Assembly: GCF_012035195.1 (NCBI RefSeq)
Contig: NZ_JAAVJH010000003.1
Coordinates: forward strand, 392,779 to 456,778
Direction of reading: 5' to 3'
DNA: 64,000 nt
From: Sphingomonas corticis
GTDB lineage: Bacteria; Pseudomonadota; Alphaproteobacteria; Sphingomonadales; Sphingomonadaceae
A program made the translations under genes and the position numbers. This document shows, in pieces, positions 16,604 through 24,408 of this stretch; the stretch's first letter is position 1; each line of letters opens with the position of its first letter. A model generated the notes under the pieces. It had not been told where the DNA came from and did no database searches. It saw nothing but the letters and a program-made list of their open reading frames with translations.

Positions 16604-18199
16604 TCACGCCGCGAATTGGTTCATCGTGTTGTGCACGCCGCCCGCCTTCAGCGCGGCCTCTCCGGCGAAATATTCCTTGTGGTCGTCCCCGATGTCGCTG
16701 CCGCTCATGTTCTGATGCTTCACGCAGGCGATGCCCTGGCGGATCTCCTGCCGCTGCACGCCCTTCACGTAGCCGAGCATCCCGGCCTCGCCGAAATATT
16801 CCTTCGCGAGATTGTCCGTCGACAGCGCCGCGGTGTGGTACGTCGGCAGCGTGATGAGGTGGTGGAAGATCCCCGCCCGCGCCGCCGCGTCGCGCTGGAA
16901 CGTGCGGATCTTCTCGTCCGCCTCCGCCGCCAGCGGCGTCGCGTCATAATCGACGCTCATCAGCTTGGCGCGGTCATAGGCGGAGACGTCCTTCCCCGCC
17001 TCGGCCCACGCATCGAACACCTGCTGGCGGAAGTTCAGCGTCCAGTTGAAGCTGGGCGAATTGTTGTACACCAGCTTCGCGTCGGGCACGACCTCACGGA
17101 TGCGGTCCACCATCGACGCGATCTGTTCGATGTGCGGCTTCTCCGTCTCGATCCACAAGAGGTCCGCGCCGTTCTGCAAGCTGGTGATGCAGTCCAGCAC
17201 GCAGCGGTCCGCGCCCGTCCCCTCGCGGAACTGGAACAGGTTGCTCGCCAGCCGCTTGGGCCGCACCAGCTTGCCGTCCCGCTCGATCACCACGTCGCCG
17301 CGCAGTGCCGTCAGGTCGGTCACTTCCTCGCAGTCCAGGAAGGCATTGTACTGGTCGCCGATGTCGCCGGCTTCCTTCGAATAGGCGATCTGCTTCGTCA
17401 GGCCCGCGCCGAGCGAATCGGTGCGCGTCACGATGATGCCGTCCTCCACGCCCAGTTCGAGGAAGGCGTAGCGGCAGGCGCGCACCTTGGCGAGGAAGTC
17501 GTCGTGCGGCACCGTCACCTTGCCATCCTGGTGCCCGCACTGCTTCTCGTCGCTGACCTGGTTCTCGATCTGCAGCGCGCAGGCGCCCGCCTCGATCATC
17601 TTCTTCGCCAGCAGGTAGGTCGCCTCGGCATTGCCGAAGCCCGCGTCGATGTCGGCGATGATCGGCACGACGTGCGTCTCATAGCCGTCGATCGCGTGGA
17701 TCAGCCGCTGCGCCTCGATCTCGTTCCCCGCCTCGCGCGCCTTGTCCAGGTCGCGGAACATCATGCCCAGCTCGCGCGCGTCGGCCTGTTTGAGGAAGGT
17801 GTACAGTTCCTCGATCAGCGCGGGCACGCTCGTCTTCTCGTGCATCGACTGGTCGGGCAGCGGGCCGAAGTCGCTGCGCAGCGCCGCGACCATCCAGCCG
17901 GAGAGATAGAGGTAGCGCCCCTTGGTGCTGCCGAAATGCTTCTTGATGCTGATGAGCTTCTGCTGGCCGATGAAGCCGTGCCAGCAACCGAGCGACTGCG
18001 TGTAGTTGGCGGGATCGGCGTCATAGGCCGCCATGTCGCGCCGCATGATACCCGCGGTGTATTTCGCGATGTCGAGCCCGGTGTTGAAGCGGTTCTGCAG
18101 GCGCATCCGCGCGACCGCCTCCGCGTCGATGCCGTCCCACGTGCCGTTGTGGCCGCGGATCAGCGTGTCCGCGCCGGCGATCTGATCCTGATAGGTCAC
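16604..18199 (-). CDS. aceA: Isocitrate lyase
   Basis: Cleaves isocitrate to succinate and glyoxylate, the first step of the glyoxylate shunt, needed for growth on acetate and fatty acids. The 531-aa protein carries the catalytic KQCGHQDGK motif (Cys at about residue 220), and the N-terminal part has HFGSTKGRYLYLSGWMVAALRSD of the long (about 530 aa) bacterial ICL type. I chose the GTG at 18199 because GAGGGA precedes it; frames further upstream would run into a palindromic repeat. Divergent from it are a 51-aa gene on the same strand and, beyond, an ScfR/RamB-like regulator. Regulators of that family commonly control aceA. Confidence 0.95.
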   Translation of the reverse strand: MTYQDQIAGADTLIRGHNGTWDGIDAEAVARMRLQNRFNTGLDIAKYTAGIMRRDMAAYDADPANYTQSLGCWHGFIGQQKLISIKKHFGSTKGRYLYLSGWMVAALRSDFGPLPDQSMHEKTSVPALIEELYTFLKQADARELGMMFRDLDKAREAGNEIEAQRLIHAIDGYETHVVPIIADIDAGFGNAEATYLLAKKMIEAGACALQIENQVSDEKQCGHQDGKVTVPHDDFLAKVRACRYAFLELGVEDGIIVTRTDSLGAGLTKQIAYSKEAGDIGDQYNAFLDCEEVTDLTALRGDVVIERDGKLVRPKRLASNLFQFREGTGADRCVLDCITSLQNGADLLWIETEKPHIEQIASMVDRIREVVPDAKLVYNNSPSFNWTLNFRQQVFDAWAEAGKDVSAYDRAKLMSVDYDATPLAAEADEKIRTFQRDAAARAGIFHHLITLPTYHTAALSTDNLAKEYFGEAGMLGYVKGVQRQEIRQGIACVKHQNMSGSDIGDDHKEYFAGEAALKAGGVHNTMNQFAA

Positions 18200-18229
18200 G
18201 GATGGTCCCTCTATGGTCTTGCGCCACCG

Positions 18230-18300
18230 CCGTTCGCCCTGAGCGAAGTCGAAGGGCACGGGTGACGCATGGACTTCGACTTCGCTCAGCCCGAACGGGC
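18230..18300 (+). repeat. Palindromic intergenic repeat, GTTCG family
   Basis: CGTTCGCCCTGAGCGAAGTC on the left pairs with GACTTCGCTCAGCCCGAACG on the right. It sits directly upstream of aceA, between it and the 51-aa gene at 18367, where it would lie within the leader if the two genes are co-transcribed. Confidence 0.85.
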
Positions 18301-18366
18301 GTTGGTCTCGGGGGAATGCCCGCCGGCGCTTGCGTCACCGGCGGGCCCCTTTCCTCCCCAGGAAAC

Positions 18367-18522
18367 TCAGCCCAGCCGGCCGAGCCGGTGGTAGAGGTTG
18401 GAGAATTTGGACGAGCGCGGATCGTCGGCGATCTGCTTCACGTAATTGGCGACCGCTTCCTTCATCAGGCCGAAGTCCTCGGTCGAGAAGACGGCGCGGC
18501 TGCGCTGCGGTTCGGTGGTCAT
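18367..18522 (-). CDS. Small conserved-looking protein upstream of aceA (51 aa)
   Basis: A 51-codon frame starting at ATG 18522 with a clear AGGAG Shine-Dalgarno 9 bases before it. The product begins MTTEPQRSRAVFSTEDFGLM and ends YHRLGRLG. It is polar and mixed-charge, with amphipathic helical stretches (DFGLMKEAVANYVKQIADD), so it looks like a soluble folded small protein rather than random sequence. It lies between aceA and the ScfR-type regulator, on the aceA strand, and could be co-transcribed with aceA. No function is known to me. Its codon use and ribosome site support a real gene. Confidence 0.7.
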   Translation of the reverse strand: MTTEPQRSRAVFSTEDFGLMKEAVANYVKQIADDPRSSKFSNLYHRLGRLG

Positions 18523-18641
18523 GGTGCGGCTCCTGCTTGGCGTTGCGCAGTAGCTAATTCACAGGATTTCACGCGAACAGGCGCTTTCGCGCGCTTTCAG
18601 GGTCGTCGCGTCGCGATGGGCGAGGTTCATTGTTGTGCAGC

Positions 18642-18656
18642 TGTAAATACTTTACA
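18642..18656. promoter_or_regulatory. Palindromic operator candidate TGTAAATACTTTACA
   Basis: A perfect inverted repeat (TGTAAA-TAC-TTTACA) in AT-rich sequence, ending 8 bases before the start of the ScfR-like regulator gene and about 120 bases from the divergent 51-aa gene. Its position suggests autoregulation and possibly control of the aceA side. Assignment to this regulator is inference. Confidence 0.6.
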
Positions 18657-18664
18657 GACGCGTC

Positions 18665-20047
18665 ATGGTACGCGAGAAACTGATGGCCGGGCACGTCGTC
18701 CGGCGGCTGCGACGGCGGCTGGCGCTCAGCCAGGCGGCGATGGCGGAGATGCTGGGGATCAGCCCCAGCTACCTGAACCTGGTCGAGCGCAACCAGCGCC
18801 CCCTGTCGGCGACGCTGCTCGTCCGGCTGGCGGAGACCTTCGACCTGGATCCGCGCGCGCTCTCCGCCGCGGAGCCGGGCGGCGGCGCGGCGGCGATGCG
18901 GCGGCGGCTGGCCGACCCGCTGTTCGCGGACCTGGAGATCGACCGCGCCGAGCTGGAAGAGTGGCTGGCCGCCGCCCCGTCCGGCGCGGAGGCGTTCGCG
19001 CGCGCCTACGACCGCGGCGGGTCGGGGGGGGCGGCCCCAGCCGACGACGATCCCGTCGCCGCGGTCCGGCGCGAGATCGAGCGCTGGCGCAACCATTTCG
19101 CCGATCTCGACGCCGCGGCGGAGGCGCTGGCGGACGAGCTGCGGCTCGGCGCGGGCGACCTTTACGGCGCGATCGCGGAGCGGCTGCGCACCCGCCACCA
19201 GCTCGCCATCCGCGTGCTGCCTGCCGAGGTGATGCCCGACGCGCTCCGCCGGCTCGACCTCCACGCGCGGCAGCTGCAACTTTCCGAACTGCTCGACCCC
19301 GCCAGCCGCACCTTCGCCGCCGCGTTCCAGCTGGCGCAGATCGAGGCGCGCGAGGAGGTGGAGGCGCTGGCCCGCGGCGCCGGCTTCGCCGATCGCACCG
19401 CCGAGCGGCTCTACCGGCGGCACCTGTGCGGCTATTTCGCGGCGGCGGTGATGATGCCCTACGCACGGTTCCTGCGTGCGTGCGAGACGACGGGCTACGA
19501 CATCGAGCTGCTGCAACGCCGCTTCGGCGCCGGGTTCGAGCAGGTGGCGCACCGTCTGACGACGCTGAGCCGCGTCGGCGCGCGCGGGCTGCCCTTCTTC
19601 ATGGTCCGCGTCGACCGCGCCGGCGTCGCGTCGAAGCGCTACGCCGGGGCGAGCGGTGCCGCGCTGGTGGAGGCGGATGCGCGCTGCCCGCTGTGGCGGC
19701 TGCACCACGCCTTCGACCGGCCGGGGACGCTGGCGGTGCAGCTGGTGGAGCTGGAGGACAATGCCCGCTTCCTGACGATGGCGCGCACGGTGTCGCCGCA
19801 GGGGCGGCGCTACGGCCTGGTGGCGGCGGAGTTCGCCGTGGGACTGGGCGTGGAGGCGGGGCTGGCGGGGCCGCTCGCCGCCGCGCGCGGGCTGGATCTC
19901 GCCGGGCTGGCGACGCCGATCGGGCTCGGTTGCCGCCGCTGCCTGCGTCCCGCCTGCCCGCAGCGCGCGGCACCGCCGGCGGGTCGCGCCTGGGTGGTGA
20001 ACGAGCGCGAGCGCGGGGTCAGCGCGATCGCCTTCGCCGGCGACTGA
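18665..20047 (+). CDS. ScfR/RamB-like transcriptional regulator of short-chain acyl metabolism
   Basis: A 460-aa regulator with an N-terminal XRE-type helix-turn-helix (GHVVRRLRRRLALSQAAMAEMLGISPSYLNLVERNQRPLS, roughly residues 8-50), then an ImmA/IrrE-like region, and a C-terminal DUF2083-type domain with GCRRCLRPACPQR, a cysteine cluster typical of the family. Relatives such as RamB sense short-chain acyl-CoA-related states and control glyoxylate-shunt and propionate genes. Divergent placement from aceA fits. ATG 18665 is used; an in-frame ATG at 18686 is the alternative. A palindrome lies just before the start. Confidence 0.88.
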   Translation: MVREKLMAGHVVRRLRRRLALSQAAMAEMLGISPSYLNLVERNQRPLSATLLVRLAETFDLDPRALSAAEPGGGAAAMRRRLADPLFADLEIDRAELEEWLAAAPSGAEAFARAYDRGGSGGAAPADDDPVAAVRREIERWRNHFADLDAAAEALADELRLGAGDLYGAIAERLRTRHQLAIRVLPAEVMPDALRRLDLHARQLQLSELLDPASRTFAAAFQLAQIEAREEVEALARGAGFADRTAERLYRRHLCGYFAAAVMMPYARFLRACETTGYDIELLQRRFGAGFEQVAHRLTTLSRVGARGLPFFMVRVDRAGVASKRYAGASGAALVEADARCPLWRLHHAFDRPGTLAVQLVELEDNARFLTMARTVSPQGRRYGLVAAEFAVGLGVEAGLAGPLAAARGLDLAGLATPIGLGCRRCLRPACPQRAAPPAGRAWVVNERERGVSAIAFAGD

Positions 20048-20117
20048 ATGTGAGCGAGTGTTTCTGCCCGCCGCCGCACGCTTTACACCACGCCGGGGCG
20101 CGGCGAAGGCCGCGCGC

Positions 20118-20783
20118 ATGTCACCGATCCGTCATCTTCTGACGCTCGCCGCCGCGTTGGCGCTCGCCACCCCGGCGGCGGCGCAGGTCGACCACGACCT
20201 CAGCACCTGGGTGAACCTGACCGCGACCGGCCCGATCGCGGGCAAACTGATCTACTTCGCCGAGGTGCAGCCGCGCGTCGGCCGCGATGCCGAGGACGTG
20301 GAGCAGCTGCTGCTGCGCCCCGCCATCGGCGTGCAGGCGACCCCGAACCTGCAACTCTACCTCGGCTACGCCCATGTCGAGGAGCCCGCGGCGGGCGAGA
20401 ACGAGGAGCGATTGTTCCAGCAGGCGACGCTGTTCGTGCGCGACCTGCCCGGCGAGCTTCAGTCGCGCACCCGGCTGGAGCAGCGCTGGCGAACCGACGG
20501 GCGCGACATGCAGTGGCGGCTGCGGCAGATGCTGCGCTACGAATATCCGGTCGCCAGAAAGCTGGCGCCGATGGCCTCGGTGGAGGCGTTCGTCGCGCTC
20601 AACGAACCCGACTGGCGCCCGCGCTCCGGCTTCGACCAGCTGCGCACCTTCGTCGGCGTGGAGCTGGGGCTGAAGGGCACGTCGACGATCGAGGCGGGAT
20701 ATCTCAACCAGATCGTCGATCGCGCAGGGCCGGCATCGCGGATGAACCACGTGCTCTCGGTGTCGCTGTTCCTGCGGCATTGA
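20118..20783 (+). CDS. DUF2490-family outer-membrane protein
   Basis: A 221-aa exported protein with signal peptide MSPIRHLLTLAAALALATPAAAQ, then repeated amphipathic beta-strands (WVNLTATGPIAGKLIYFAEVQPRVG, LYLGYAHVEE) and a last strand ending LSVSLFLRH. This is the layout of DUF2490 predicted barrels. The function of the family is unknown. The ATG at 20118 gives a clean signal peptide; the open frame upstream of it is not signal-like. It converges on the aldo/keto reductase gene with a hairpin in between. Confidence 0.85.
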   Translation: MSPIRHLLTLAAALALATPAAAQVDHDLSTWVNLTATGPIAGKLIYFAEVQPRVGRDAEDVEQLLLRPAIGVQATPNLQLYLGYAHVEEPAAGENEERLFQQATLFVRDLPGELQSRTRLEQRWRTDGRDMQWRLRQMLRYEYPVARKLAPMASVEAFVALNEPDWRPRSGFDQLRTFVGVELGLKGTSTIEAGYLNQIVDRAGPASRMNHVLSVSLFLRH

Positions 20784-20796
20784 TCGGCGTCACCAC

Positions 20797-20831
20797 CACC
20801 CTTCCCATCGGCGCAGCCGATGAAAAGGGTG
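20797..20831. terminator. Hairpin between convergent genes
   Basis: CACCCTT..CATCGGC-GCA-GCCGATG..AAGGGTG forms a two-part stem between the stop of the DUF2490 gene and that of the aldo/keto reductase gene. It has no long U-tract. It is a likely bidirectional terminator, or a member of the same CACCCTT/AAGGGTG repeat class as 41215. Confidence 0.5.
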
Positions 20832-20838
20832 AGGGCGA

Positions 20839-21795
20839 TCACGCCCCCGCGTCGGTCAGCCGTCCCAGCTGCTCCGCGCTCAGTTCCAGCGTCATCGCGC
20901 CCAGCAGGTCTTCGACCTGCTTCACCGACGTCGCGCTCGCGATCGGCGCGGTGACGCCGGCCTGCGCGGTCAGCCATGCCAGCGCGACCTGCGCGTGGGT
21001 CGCGCCGGTCTCCGCCACCACCGCGTCCATCGCGTCGAGCACGGTCCTGCCCTTGCCCTCGAGGAGGTCGCCCATCCGCCCGCCGCGCACGCTCTGCGAC
21101 AGGTCGTCGCGCGAGCGGTACTTGCCGGTCAGGAACCCGCTGGCGAGCCCGTAATAGGGCAGGACGCCCACGTTGTGCTCGACGCAATGGTCCTGCAACT
21201 CGCCCTCGAACCTGTGCCGGCTGACCAGGTTGTACTCGGGCTGCAGCACGTCGTAGCGGGGCAGGCCGGCGGCGCGTGCCGCCTCGTTGGCGCTCTTGAG
21301 CCGCGCGGCGTGGAAGTTGGACGCGCCCAGCACGCGGACCTTGCCCGCCTCCACCAGCCGCGCGAACGCCTCCAGTACCGCCTCCTGCGGCACCGCCTCG
21401 TCGTCCTGGTGCGCATAGTAGAGGTCGATCCGGTCGGTGCCGAGCCGCCGTAGCGAGGCGTCGCAGGCCGCGGCGATGCGCGCCGGTGCCAGCTTCTCGC
21501 CGCCCTCGCCGGGCAGCATCCCCACCTTGGTCGCGATCAGCACGTCGTCGCGCCGCCCGCTGCGCGCCAGCCACTCGCCGATCATGCTCTCCGATTCGCC
21601 GCCGCGATGCCCCGGCACCCAGGCGGAATAGACGTCGGCGGTGTCGATCATCGTGCCGCCGCCCCCGACGAAGGCGTCCAGCACGGCGAAGCTGGCGTCG
21701 CGATCCGCAGTCCAGCCGAAGACGTTGCCGCCCAGCACCAGCGGCGTGATCTTCAGGTCGGTGGCGCCCAGGCGGCGGCGCGGCGTATCGGTCAT
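20839..21795 (-). CDS. Aldo/keto reductase
   Basis: An NADPH-dependent oxidoreductase of the AKR superfamily, 318 aa, TIM-barrel. The N-terminal MTDTPRRRLGATDLKITPLVLGGNVFGW is typical of the Tas/YajO/AKR11-12 type. The catalytic tetrad is visible as Asp/Tyr in MIDTADVYSAW, Lys in VLIATKVG and His in DLYYAHQDD. The C-terminal ASATSVKQVEDLLGAM holds the NADP-binding segment. The substrate is unknown. Its start overlaps the stop of the small lipoprotein gene by 4 bases, so the three minus-strand genes at 20839-22273 form one operon. Confidence 0.92.
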   Translation of the reverse strand: MTDTPRRRLGATDLKITPLVLGGNVFGWTADRDASFAVLDAFVGGGGTMIDTADVYSAWVPGHRGGESESMIGEWLARSGRRDDVLIATKVGMLPGEGGEKLAPARIAAACDASLRRLGTDRIDLYYAHQDDEAVPQEAVLEAFARLVEAGKVRVLGASNFHAARLKSANEAARAAGLPRYDVLQPEYNLVSRHRFEGELQDHCVEHNVGVLPYYGLASGFLTGKYRSRDDLSQSVRGGRMGDLLEGKGRTVLDAMDAVVAETGATHAQVALAWLTAQAGVTAPIASATSVKQVEDLLGAMTLELSAEQLGRLTDAGA

Positions 21796-21983
21796 CGTGG
21801 GTCGGTCCCGTTGTCGGTCACGTCGTCGAGCGAGACGCTGTTCGCGTCCAGCATGGCCGCGGCGTCGTTCAGCTGCCGTTCCTCGTCCCGCGTCAGCCCG
21901 CCGGGCGGGTCGTCGCCGCCCGAGCAGGCCGCCAGGAGAAGCAGGGCCGCGACCGTGCCGCCGCCCCGCCGTCCCGTCCGCAT
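21792..21983 (-). CDS. Small lipoprotein (63 aa)
   Basis: A 63-aa protein with a basic N-terminus and lipobox: MRTGRRGGGTVAALLLLAAC, so it would be acylated on Cys20. The mature part is short and acidic (GGDDPPGGLTRDEERQLNDA). The ATG at 21983 overlaps by one base with the stop of the upstream lipoprotein gene, and the stop overlaps the aldo/keto reductase start by 4 bases, so translation is coupled throughout. The function is unknown; it resembles many short sphingomonad lipoproteins of this look. Confidence 0.75.
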   Translation of the reverse strand: MRTGRRGGGTVAALLLLAACSGGDDPPGGLTRDEERQLNDAAAMLDANSVSLDDVTDNGTDPR

Positions 21984-22273
21984 CAGTCGCGGATCGCGTT
22001 GCCGGCGCGGGTCAGCGCGTTGCCGGTGGCATCGGCGGCATCGTCCGCGGCGTTGTCGATCGAGCGGCCCGCGCGGTCGAGCGAATTCTCCGCCCCCGCC
22101 AGCGCGTCGTCGGTCGCGGCCTCGACATCGCGCGAGGCGTTCTCCGCGGTGGCGGCGGTATCGGCGGCGATCACGTTGCCGGCCTGCGCGCTCTCGTCCT
22201 GCGCGCGCTCGCTGCACGCCGCGGTGGACAGCGCCGCGGCGAGCGCGAGGCCGATGGTGGTGGCGATCTTCAT
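21983..22273 (-). CDS. Small helical lipoprotein (96 aa)
   Basis: The product starts MKIATTIGLALAAALSTAAC, a lipoprotein signal with lipobox STAAC, and continues as an Ala/Asp/Asn-rich polar stretch with heptad-like repeats (ENASRDVEAATDDALAGAEN), suggesting one long amphipathic helix or coiled coil on the periplasmic side. This pattern resembles entericidin/YtxH-type stress lipoproteins, but I cannot assign a family. It is the first gene of the three-gene minus-strand operon ending in the aldo/keto reductase. Its promoter must lie in 22274-22404, shared with the divergent regulator gene. Confidence 0.75.
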   Translation of the reverse strand: MKIATTIGLALAAALSTAACSERAQDESAQAGNVIAADTAATAENASRDVEAATDDALAGAENSLDRAGRSIDNAADDAADATGNALTRAGNAIRD

Positions 22274-22375
22274 AGGTCATCTCCCCGTTACGCAGCTGGA
22301 ACGCTTGCCAGCGGGCCACTTAACGAAGCAAGGCTGCGGAAAGGTCCGGCGCGGGCAGGGGTGGCCGTTGACCGC

Positions 22376-22395
22376 ATATAAAGATATCTTTATAT
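22376..22395. promoter_or_regulatory. Perfect 20-bp palindrome, candidate SahR-type operator
   Basis: ATATAAAGATATCTTTATAT is a perfect inverted repeat in an otherwise GC-rich region, ending 9 bases before the ArsR-methyltransferase fusion gene. Its place and form fit the binding site of an ArsR-family dimer such as SahR, the S-adenosylhomocysteine-responsive regulator of methionine genes. Binding is inference. It would autoregulate the operon with metF and metH. Confidence 0.7.
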
Positions 22396-22404
22396 CTTGA
22401 TCGC

Positions 22405-23355
22405 ATGGCGGCGGCACTCGACATCTTTCAGGCATTGGCGGACCCGTCCCGCCTGCGCATCGTCGCGCTGCTGCGCGCGATGGAATTGTCGGTGGGCGAG
22501 CTGGCGCAGGTGCTGGGGCAGAGCCAGCCGCGCGTGTCGCGCCACGTCAAGATCCTGGCCGATGCGGGCCTGACGGAGCGTCGCAAGGAAGGCAGCTGGG
22601 TGTTCGTGGCGCTGGGCGATCCCGCGCGCGTCGCCCCCGTGCTCGCCGCACTCGACGCCTGGGGCGAGGAGCGGGAGACGGCGGCGGACGCCGCCCGGCT
22701 CGCCGCGGTGCGCGCCGACCGCGCGGCGGCGGCCGCGGGCTGGTTCGAGACGCACGCGGGCGAGTGGGACGCGATCCGCTCGCTCCACATCGCCGAGGAC
22801 CAGGTGGAGGCGGCGATGATCCGCGCACTGGAGGACCAGCCGATCGGCCGGCTGATCGACATCGGCACCGGCACCGGGCGCATGATCGAGCTGTTCGCCG
22901 CGCGCGCCACCCACGCGCTGGGCATCGACCGCTCGTCGGAGATGCTGCGCCTCGCCCGTGCGAAGATCGGGCAGCAGGGGCTCGCCAACGCGGAGCTGCG
23001 CCAGGCCGATCTCTACGCGCTGCCGATGGCGGACGGCGCGGCGGACGTGGCCATCATCCATCACGTGCTTCATTTCGCGCAGCAGCCCGGCGCCGCCATC
23101 GCGGAGGCGGCGCGCGTGCTCGGCCCCGGCGGGCGGCTGCTGATCGCCGACTTCGCCCCGCACGATCGCGAGGAGCTGCGCGCGAAGGACGCGCACACCC
23201 GGCTCGGCTTCTCCGACGCGCAGATCGAGACCTGGTTCGCGAGCGCGGGGCTGCGGCCGGCGCGGGTGGACACGCTCGAGGGCGGCGAACTGACGGTGAA
23301 ATTGTGGCTCGCGCGCAAGCACGGCGCGCCGCTGAGAGAGGTGAAGGCGGCATGA
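22405..23355 (+). CDS. ArsR-family regulator fused to SAM-dependent methyltransferase
   Basis: A two-domain protein of 316 aa. Residues 1-90 are an ArsR/SmtB winged helix (ALADPSRLRIVALLRAMELSVGELAQVLGQSQPRVSRHVKIL). Residues about 110-300 are a class I methyltransferase with motif I LIDIGTGTGRM at about 150-160, then HALGIDRSSEM and VAIIHHVLHF. No metal-binding Cys pair is seen in the DNA-binding domain. The gene begins the methionine operon and overlaps metF by 4 bases. By analogy with SahR it may repress met genes and respond to S-adenosylhomocysteine or SAM. The fused methyltransferase domain may be the sensor rather than an enzyme; that is inference. Confidence 0.9.
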   Translation: MAAALDIFQALADPSRLRIVALLRAMELSVGELAQVLGQSQPRVSRHVKILADAGLTERRKEGSWVFVALGDPARVAPVLAALDAWGEERETAADAARLAAVRADRAAAAAGWFETHAGEWDAIRSLHIAEDQVEAAMIRALEDQPIGRLIDIGTGTGRMIELFAARATHALGIDRSSEMLRLARAKIGQQGLANAELRQADLYALPMADGAADVAIIHHVLHFAQQPGAAIAEAARVLGPGGRLLIADFAPHDREELRAKDAHTRLGFSDAQIETWFASAGLRPARVDTLEGGELTVKLWLARKHGAPLREVKAA

Positions 23356-24293
23356 CCTTGTCGGTGCAGGAAATGACCGAGGCGGCGCGCGCGCTGGACG
23401 GGCCGCTCTACGCCGACGTCGGCGGCGACGTGGCGGTCAGCTTCGAATTCTCCCCCCCCAAGAGCGAGAAGGCGGAGGAGGTGCTGTGGCAGTCGATCGA
23501 GACGCTCGCGCCGCTGAACCCGCGCTTCCTTTCCGTCACCTACGGCGCGGGCGGCTCCACGCGCGACCGCACCCACGCCACGGTGGCGCGGATCGCGCGC
23601 GAGACGCAGGTGCCGGCCGCGGCGCACCTCACCTGCGTGGAGGCGACGCGCGCGGAAATCGACGCCATTGCGGAAGAATATTGGGCCGCGGGGGTGCGCC
23701 ACATCGTCGCGCTGCGCGGCGACGCGCCGGCGGGCGCGACGGCCTATGCGCCGCATCCCGGCGGCTACGAGAATGCCGCCGCGCTGGTGGCGGGATTGCG
23801 CCGGCTGCATCCGTTCGAGATATCGGTGGCGGGCTATCCCGAATGCCACCCCGATTCCTCGGACCAGGTCGCCGACCTCGACAATCTGAAGCGGAAGCTG
23901 GACGCGGGCGCCAACCGCGCGATCACGCAATTCTTCTTCGAGCCCGAGACCTTCTTCCGCTACCGCGACGCCGCGGCGGCGGCGGGGATCGACGCGGAGA
24001 TCGTGCCGGGGATCATGCCGATCGCCAGCTTCGCCGGGGTCAGGAAGATGGCGGCGATGTGCGCCACCGACGTGCCGGCGTGGTTGGCGCGACTGTTCGC
24101 CGGGCTGGACGATCATCCCGCGGCGCGACAGCTGGTGTCGGCGACGGTGGCGGCGGAATTGTGCCGCAAGCTGTACGCAGGCGGCGTGAAGCAATTCCAC
24201 TTCTACACGATGAACCGCGCCGAGCTGAGCTTCGCGATCTGCCACCTGCTCGGCGTGCGCGCCGGGCAGGGAGAGGCCAAGGCGGCGGCCTGA
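23352..24293 (+). CDS. metF: Methylenetetrahydrofolate reductase
   Basis: Reduces 5,10-methylene-THF to 5-methyl-THF, the methyl donor for MetH, with FAD. The 313-aa TIM-barrel has the N-terminal SFEFSPPKSEKAEEVLW, with a catalytic Glu in the FEFSPPK motif, then TYGAGGSTRDRT, and the substrate/FAD segment NRAITQFFFEPETFFRYRD. The C-terminal GVKQFHFYTMNRAEL is conserved in the family. It overlaps the upstream regulator by 4 bases and is followed by a palindromic repeat before metH. Confidence 0.95.
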   Translation: MTLSVQEMTEAARALDGPLYADVGGDVAVSFEFSPPKSEKAEEVLWQSIETLAPLNPRFLSVTYGAGGSTRDRTHATVARIARETQVPAAAHLTCVEATRAEIDAIAEEYWAAGVRHIVALRGDAPAGATAYAPHPGGYENAAALVAGLRRLHPFEISVAGYPECHPDSSDQVADLDNLKRKLDAGANRAITQFFFEPETFFRYRDAAAAAGIDAEIVPGIMPIASFAGVRKMAAMCATDVPAWLARLFAGLDDHPAARQLVSATVAAELCRKLYAGGVKQFHFYTMNRAELSFAICHLLGVRAGQGEAKAAA

Positions 24294-24296
24294 CAT

Positions 24297-24402
24297 TCCC
24301 CTCCCGCTCGCGGGAGGGGCTAGGGGAGGGCCTGTCTCCTCTAGGCGGATGCGATCGAGACAGGCCCTCCCCCGACCCCTCCCGCAAGCGGGAGGGGGGA
24401 GA
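24297..24402 (+). repeat. Palindromic CCTCCC repeat between metF and metH
   Basis: Left arm CCCCTCCCGCTCGCGGGAGG and right arm CCCCTCCCGCAAGCGGGAGG, with inner GAGGGCCTGTCTC/GAGACAGGCCCTC, form a long inverted repeat. Its right end runs directly into GGGGGGAGA, which is the Shine-Dalgarno region of the downstream metH gene. Confidence 0.88.
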
Positions 24403-24408
24403 TTGCAG

